Source: Magnetococcus marinus MC-1 (GTDB lineage: Bacteria > Pseudomonadota > Magnetococcia > Magnetococcales > Magnetococcaceae). From it: a stretch of DNA of 64,000 nucleotides. Positions 60,801 to 64,000 of this stretch are shown in pieces; within the stretch, counting starts at the first letter, position 1; each line of letters begins with the position of its first letter. Where the stretch lies: assembly GCF_000014865.1 (NCBI RefSeq), contig NC_008576.1, forward strand, positions 2,819,501-2,883,500. Direction: 5' to 3'. Under the pieces are notes generated by a model. It was given only the letters and a program-made list of their open reading frames with translations, was not told the DNA's origin and did not search any database. The translations under genes were made by a program, and so were the position numbers.

Positions 60801-60888
60801 CATCCCCCTGAGCCTGCGACGCATCCGCTACGTCAGCTAGAGATTGCTCCATCCAGTGAGACACGGTTCGCGGTGTGGAATGACTCAT
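57820..60888 (-). CDS. MamA paralogue with long acidic repeat region
   Basis: 1,022 residues from the ATG at 60888, behind GGGATGGGG. Residues 1-780 are hydrophilic and disordered-looking, rich in Glu, Gln, Val and Pro, with about 21 copies of a VQEV(E/Q)(S/P) hexapeptide near 393-520. The last 220 residues are related to MamA: a weakly hydrophobic segment MWLAFGWYACGVILENLSSGAIRWYQGLTRLDGDVQVAFLMDRARHLQRLGRQDEAQPLLEHVL, matching GMVLKRSTGAAIRWFDETFSVDTDYRSAYFRDKGIKYAKQGRYTHAAEVLEEVV of the adjacent MamA, followed by TPR units. It sits between mamA and mamQ. The acidic repeat recalls the central region of MamJ, which links magnetosomes to MamK filaments, so a chain-linking role is possible. 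Confidence 0.8.
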   Translation of the reverse strand: MSHSTPRTVSHWMEQSLADVADASQAQGDATATPAIEPMDDTQRALFPNHDDLFLPMHRLDPEHVSDLLMAPAQRRGYIEVAASSAVQKEAMEAPSPLNSRAESTRQFSKVEEERHRRVVQVGTPINRSNVVILPKREMVGAVDYAAFLRSREQHTSQHGPVVEETPDFNMENQSQQPVGGLLEATYPLSRGSGVVSENNAQWVEKPGLRDGLKVEPSHALREGSELLEASAFKASPLDRLEHEEGALLLTETGWSNESRREVVAPAREEADVTQNSERLFQQNSVPSHEQVMTFVQIDNLLNQVLADRLLVQSQEPSNSGSNVDFPAISLLHTDQTAFLGLPDTILDPHRPRVDEQGGLFYSDLPPAAEPHMLDESENLGSRPGVVAAPEAESVQEVESVQEVEPVQEVEPVQEVESVQEVQPVQEVESVQEVESVQEVEPVQEVEPVQEVESVQEVQPVQEVESVQEVEPVQEVEPVQEVESVQEVEPVQEVESVQEAESVQEVEPVQEAESVQEVESAPVEEERGVEKTPGVVPTAEATHEAARGAVENGSEGDASGGLQHGSDRPVHRAQRPDGYASAFSAPVASIAANKSAAGMDPAQLHKPGSGLSGPEAGGKQQATSVVQGKEAMALAGGAVQGGSTFTQASFDSASSVTVSRVAQDILEQLDRDEQLSEPTSSHGLGTVQIPAHELADVQLDEQSGLIVDEIPVLETTRIQQRRSLANQAREQVAQKAAANPKEKEYGSSFSWANGFLFGRMKSHRIKLAAAALEAPVRIEPQIRRPKPLVSRLGQQSGLPKTMWLAFGWYACGVILENLSSGAIRWYQGLTRLDGDVQVAFLMDRARHLQRLGRQDEAQPLLEHVLNAPQAPCSAYLLLADVFKAQGAPDREEQVLFKALNKGYDDCELFLRLGLLMQRSKRRESAIAYLRQCVAINPDLYEGLCALAQNLGHAGLPHEGLAHLERAREIRPYDPHAFMLTAEILERLNEHEDAALFYQHVDELNQMLQVKPAHEQVVEDELS
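59337..59714 (-). repeat. 18-base tandem repeat coding VQEVES/VQEVEP
   Basis: About 21 in-frame units of 18 bases, mostly GACCTCCTGAACGGACTC or with GGGCTC/GGGCTG (plus-strand reading). Higher-order blocks of several units are themselves repeated, which suggests expansion by unequal exchange. All other frames are open through it, which creates false genes on the plus strand. Confidence 0.95.
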
Positions 60889-60928
60889 GATCCCCATCCC
60901 GTGCAGCGCTCAAGGCATGGGCGAAACA

Positions 60929-61588
60929 TCAGCCGCGTCGCCCTTCTTCCAATTGTGCGGCACGTTTGAAGAGTTGTACCGCTTGATCACGCATACCCAA
61001 CTGCTCCATGGCAAAACCAATCGACCGATAGACACGAGGCTCTTCGGGACGCAATTTCATCGCATTTTGAAAAGCGAGCAAAGCCTCGTCATAACGCTCT
61101 AAATGGTCCAGCGCCATGCCCAAGCGATAATGGATATTGAAGTTATCAAGGTTCTCCGCCGCGCCCTGTTTGAGCACCTCCACAGCGTCCTCATACATTT
61201 CGCTCTGGATTAAAGCCATGCCCAAGATGGAAATTACTTTCGCATCCTTGTGACCCGCTTTGTAATAGTGACTCAATAGATTGATACCAGACTGAAGCTT
61301 ATCCAATTTTAAGTAGCAAAACGCCAGGTGAAAACCCGCCTCAAAATCTTCATAATTGGTCTGCACAACCTCTTCAAGCACCTCAGCCGCATGGGTATAG
61401 CGGCCTTGCTTGGCATACTTGATACCCTTATCCCGGAAATAGGCCGAACGATAGTCTGTGTCAACGCTAAAGGTTTCGTCAAACCAGCGGATGGCCGCTC
61501 CCGTCGAACGTTTTAGCACCATGCCCACAGTGTGACCAAAAAAGCCCACTTCATCCCAAATTGTACCTTTGGTCGATCTGCTTCCCAT
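60929..61588 (-). CDS. mamA: magnetosome scaffold MamA
   Basis: 219 residues, five TPR units in series from about 45: AYFRDKGIKYAKQGRYTHAAEVLEEVV, DFEAGFHLAFCYLKLDKLQSGINLLSHYY, DAKVISILGMALIQSEMYEDAVEVLKQGA, FNIHYRLGMALDHLERYDEALLAFQNAM, PRVYRSIGFAMEQLGMRDQAVQLFKRAA. It lies directly between mamP and the MamA paralogue, the mamO-P-A-Q-B order of Magnetospirillum. MamA coats the cytosolic face of magnetosomes by self-assembly. The spacing to mamP is 14 bases. Confidence 0.93.
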   Translation of the reverse strand: MGSRSTKGTIWDEVGFFGHTVGMVLKRSTGAAIRWFDETFSVDTDYRSAYFRDKGIKYAKQGRYTHAAEVLEEVVQTNYEDFEAGFHLAFCYLKLDKLQSGINLLSHYYKAGHKDAKVISILGMALIQSEMYEDAVEVLKQGAAENLDNFNIHYRLGMALDHLERYDEALLAFQNAMKLRPEEPRVYRSIGFAMEQLGMRDQAVQLFKRAAQLEEGRRG

Positions 61589-61602
61589 CTCAATTTCCTA
61601 TT

Positions 61603-62388
61603 TTACTGAATGATGGCATGGCAAGCCCCACAGGGACCCCTGTCTCGGTGCGGCATTGTAGCTCCGGCCCTAATGGGACCCGGCGGTAGGACAATTAAGT
61701 CCGGATCAGGCATCATAAGCCCAGCCGTACCAATGGCGTGACACTGCGTACACGGACCACGATAAGGATGGGGCATAATATCCCCGGGTAAAATCATAGG
61801 GGCGGTTTCCACTTGAGCCAATCCAAGATTGGCTTCATCAACCAGCGTCAGCGTTAACAGACGCCCCTTTCTATAGACAGCTAAACTTGCACGACGGTCC
61901 ATCTGACTCCGCCGAGTTTCATCCTGCATCTGTTTTAAACTCTTCACCTTACGCCCATTGATGGCGATCAACACATCACCAGCCAGCAATCCGCTTACGG
62001 CGGCGTTTAAGGTGGTTTCATCAATCAACAGACCTTCTAAGTCCAAGGGGAGTTTAAGCTTGCGCTTCAACTCAATAGTTAGGGGCAGTGCTTCCATGCC
62101 CTGCCAATGCGCTTCAGAAAACTGAACATTGGGGGCCACAAAGCTACCATTCGCACTTGAAAGAGCGGGAATGGGTGCCCGCTGTTCCACAACCCCACGC
62201 CGCATGGCCACGGCAATACCCATGGCGGGGTCTCCCGTGTTCCCTGCAATAGGAGCCCCAACCGGGGTCTCCACGGGAGGGGGCGTTACAGACATATCTG
62301 ACCCCGGCAGGTCAATCATACTGGCAAGAACGGTTATGGCCACCACCAACATACCCAGTGCGACAATGGTGGTTCCCCTGATTTTCAT
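61603..62388 (-). CDS. mamP: magnetochrome iron oxidase MamP
   Basis: 261 residues from the ATG at 62388, which overlaps the mamO stop as ATGA; the longer frame to 62439 is inside mamO. Membrane anchor [25 protein letters not shown], a Pro/Gly-rich linker, PDZ domain (about 120-205: [41 protein letters not shown]), then two magnetochrome motifs, [16 protein letters not shown] and [17 protein letters not shown] at the very end. Known for MamP: a self-plugged PDZ dimer that oxidises Fe(II) to Fe(III) with c-type haems, required for proper magnetite growth. Confidence 0.95.
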   Translation of the reverse strand: MKIRGTTIVALGMLVVAITVLASMIDLPGSDMSVTPPPVETPVGAPIAGNTGDPAMGIAVAMRRGVVEQRAPIPALSSANGSFVAPNVQFSEAHWQGMEALPLTIELKRKLKLPLDLEGLLIDETTLNAAVSGLLAGDVLIAINGRKVKSLKQMQDETRRSQMDRRASLAVYRKGRLLTLTLVDEANLGLAQVETAPMILPGDIMPHPYRGPCTQCHAIGTAGLMMPDPDLIVLPPGPIRAGATMPHRDRGPCGACHAIIQ

Positions 62389-64000
62389 ACAACGAACATC
62401 CGAAAGGAGACAGCAAACATGAGAATGGCATAGAGCCACCTAAGAAAGTCCATGGGCACAACCGTGGTTAGCCAAGCCCCGATCATACCACCGAGGTAGG
62501 ATCCAGGCAACAAGATAAGGGCCATAATCAAGGGGGTTTCCGCTTCAAAAGCACCGCTCGTTATACCGTGCCACATCGCCACAGCAGAACCGACAATAGA
62601 GGCAAAAAACACCAAAACCGCGCTGTTCGAGATCGCCATACGCATGGGCACGCCGTTGACATACCGCTGTAACGGTACTTCTACAACACCACCTGTAATC
62701 CCTAAAATGCCACTGATTAATCCCATGGGCAGACCCAACACCCCTTCACGCATCCAACGGTTTTCAATGTGTGCCCGATTTTGAAAAAGGTGATCTCGTT
62801 CTGCCTCACGATCAATGCCGTGACGATGGTGCTCCCAGATCTCCAGCACCATCTTAATACCCAGTGCCACCGCAAACAGACCCAACAACATGCGAATGAC
62901 AAAAGCATCCAGCACATTGCCAATAAAATAGCCCGCCACAACGCCCCCGATCACCCAGGGGATCAAGGGCTGCAAAGCTGGCCAATGGATGGTCCCGGAA
63001 CGTTTATAGCGTAAGGCTGCGGCACCGTACATGAAGATATTGGTCAAATAGGCCACCGGTCGCACCAATACCAGTCCATAACCAAAGATGGACATTAACC
63101 CTGTCACCTTAATGATGCCCCCACCCATGGTCATCATGCCACCACTCACACCGGCCACCAAACCCAAAAGCATCAATCCAAAGAATGTGCTTACTGGATA
63201 GCCAAAAATCTGGTTTTGCTGACTGTGTGCGCTATTGAGATCTGAAGAGAGCCAAGAAAAATCAAACGGAGAGGATGGCAGGTGAAGATTAAGCTGGTCA
63301 TGCATGAAATTTCTGGCTTTTGCCCACCATGCGTCCGATGGTCGACCGGTATTCACCGTATTTAAGCCCGTTAACTGCTGCTGCCCAACCGCACTCATAC
63401 CCAACTGGCCCGGCGGTCCCTGAGCAGCGGCAAGCTGCATCATTGGCGGGTCTACCCCTGGCCCGCCACCCAAACCAGCCCTAGGCACAACACCATTGGT
63501 ACCTACGGGAGCTATCTCCATAACATCGCGAAAGTGCGCCCGAATCAAGTAGCCGGGGACTAAAAAACCGCGCAATGTTCCGTTATTCTCTTGGAACATC
63601 ACCCCAATCCCCAACAACGTGCCCTGTCTATCCACGACAGCACCACCACTTTGTGACCAGTGGTAAATGGCATTGATTGGCACCAATCCCTGATATTTCT
63701 GGTTGCTCACGGTTAAATCCACCGGTGCCCCAGTAACAGTACCACTCTGAGATATAACATTGCGCTGTAGGCCATCCCCCCAAGAGATCAAGGGGGAACC
63801 TGGATCATAACTGCGCGTATCCGTAGGTGTTAAATAGGGAAAGCTATCCCGCGTAATCAATTTAAGAACGGCCAAATTATGCTCAGGGATAACCTTCACC
63901 AGACGCGCTTGATAATCCTTGGAACCACCAGGGGTGGCTACCCTCACCTGCAAAGCTACACTACCATTGACCAAATGCGCGGCGGTCGCAACATAGCCCT
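62385..64000 (-). CDS. mamO: MamO: trypsin-like domain fused to TauE-like transporter, partial
   Basis: The frame runs off the right window edge; about 538 residues are visible and the N-terminus is missing. Trypsin-like part: [12 protein letters not shown] (His of the triad), [12 protein letters not shown] (Asn where HtrA proteases have Asp), [14 protein letters not shown] (Ser kept). After a Pro/Gly-rich linker ([15 protein letters not shown]...) the C-terminal half, from about 290, is a TauE/SafE-type membrane domain with [20 protein letters not shown] and [22 protein letters not shown]. In Magnetospirillum MamO is a proteolytically dead factor needed for crystal nucleation. Followed by mamP with a 4-base overlap. 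Confidence 0.92.
   Translation of the reverse strand, partial: GYVATAAHLVNGSVALQVRVATPGGSKDYQARLVKVIPEHNLAVLKLITRDSFPYLTPTDTRSYDPGSPLISWGDGLQRNVISQSGTVTGAPVDLTVSNQKYQGLVPINAIYHWSQSGGAVVDRQGTLLGIGVMFQENNGTLRGFLVPGYLIRAHFRDVMEIAPVGTNGVVPRAGLGGGPGVDPPMMQLAAAQGPPGQLGMSAVGQQQLTGLNTVNTGRPSDAWWAKARNFMHDQLNLHLPSSPFDFSWLSSDLNSAHSQQNQIFGYPVSTFFGLMLLGLVAGVSGGMMTMGGGIIKVTGLMSIFGYGLVLVRPVAYLTNIFMYGAAALRYKRSGTIHWPALQPLIPWVIGGVVAGYFIGNVLDAFVIRMLLGLFAVALGIKMVLEIWEHHRHGIDREAERDHLFQNRAHIENRWMREGVLGLPMGLISGILGITGGVVEVPLQRYVNGVPMRMAISNSAVLVFFASIVGSAVAMWHGITSGAFEAETPLIMALILLPGSYLGGMIGAWLTTVVPMDFLRWLYAILMFAVSFRMFVV

Overview
The window looks like part of the chromosome of a magnetotactic alphaproteobacterium-like coccus, very probably Magnetococcus marinus MC-1 or a close relative. 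That name is an inference from the magnetosome genes and general knowledge; no database was searched. The right half (about 31.4-64 kb) is a magnetosome gene cluster. The left half is ordinary chromosome rich in signalling genes.

Layout. 1-3.4 kb: minus-strand Mrp/Mbh-type cation/proton antiporter operon (mrpE-F-G-DUF4040-B-C-D, mrpD cut by the window edge). 4-11 kb: rRNA methyltransferase rlmG, tRNA-Ser(GGA), a TadA-like deaminase with a lipoprotein gene, a large Cache-HAMP-PAS-GGDEF-EAL protein, tRNA-Ser(GCT), tRNA-Ile(GAT) and tRNA-Ala(TGC). 11.3-28.6 kb: a split multi-PAS hybrid kinase, rhodoquinone methyltransferase rquA, a histone-deacetylase-fold hydrolase, cobA, an FkbM-like protein, a second GGDEF-EAL protein, a TetR regulator and a second hybrid kinase. 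28.7-29.7 kb: a decayed IS3-family element. 30-31.3 kb: STAS and bacteriohemerythrin genes and an unknown gene.

Magnetosome region. Plus-strand mamF, mamD, mamX-mamZ and an mms6-like gene are interleaved with minus-strand TPR and Mms6/MamD-like genes (31.4-39.2 kb). A long minus-strand run enters from the right edge: mamO (partial), mamP, mamA, a giant MamA paralogue with an acidic hexapeptide repeat, mamQ, mamB, then after a terminator mamS and mamT. Iron oxidation state control (MamO, MamP, MamT, MamX, MamZ), iron transport (MamB), crystal surface proteins (MamD, Mms6-like, MamF) and scaffold proteins (MamA and paralogues) are therefore all present.

The most unusual content is the block directly downstream of mamT (39.8-54.6 kb). 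It holds a 1,705-residue protein with a ZorA/MotA/ExbB-like three-helix membrane module and a coiled-coil tail of about 1,500 residues, a MotB/ZorB-like partner with one membrane helix and an OmpA-like end, a membrane-anchored 194-residue protein, a 1,420-residue membrane protein ending in a PilZ domain, two unknown soluble proteins, and an exported TPR-SPOR protein. I read this as a candidate ion-driven, peptidoglycan-anchored machine linked to magnetosomes and perhaps to c-di-GMP. That function is inference from architecture and gene order.
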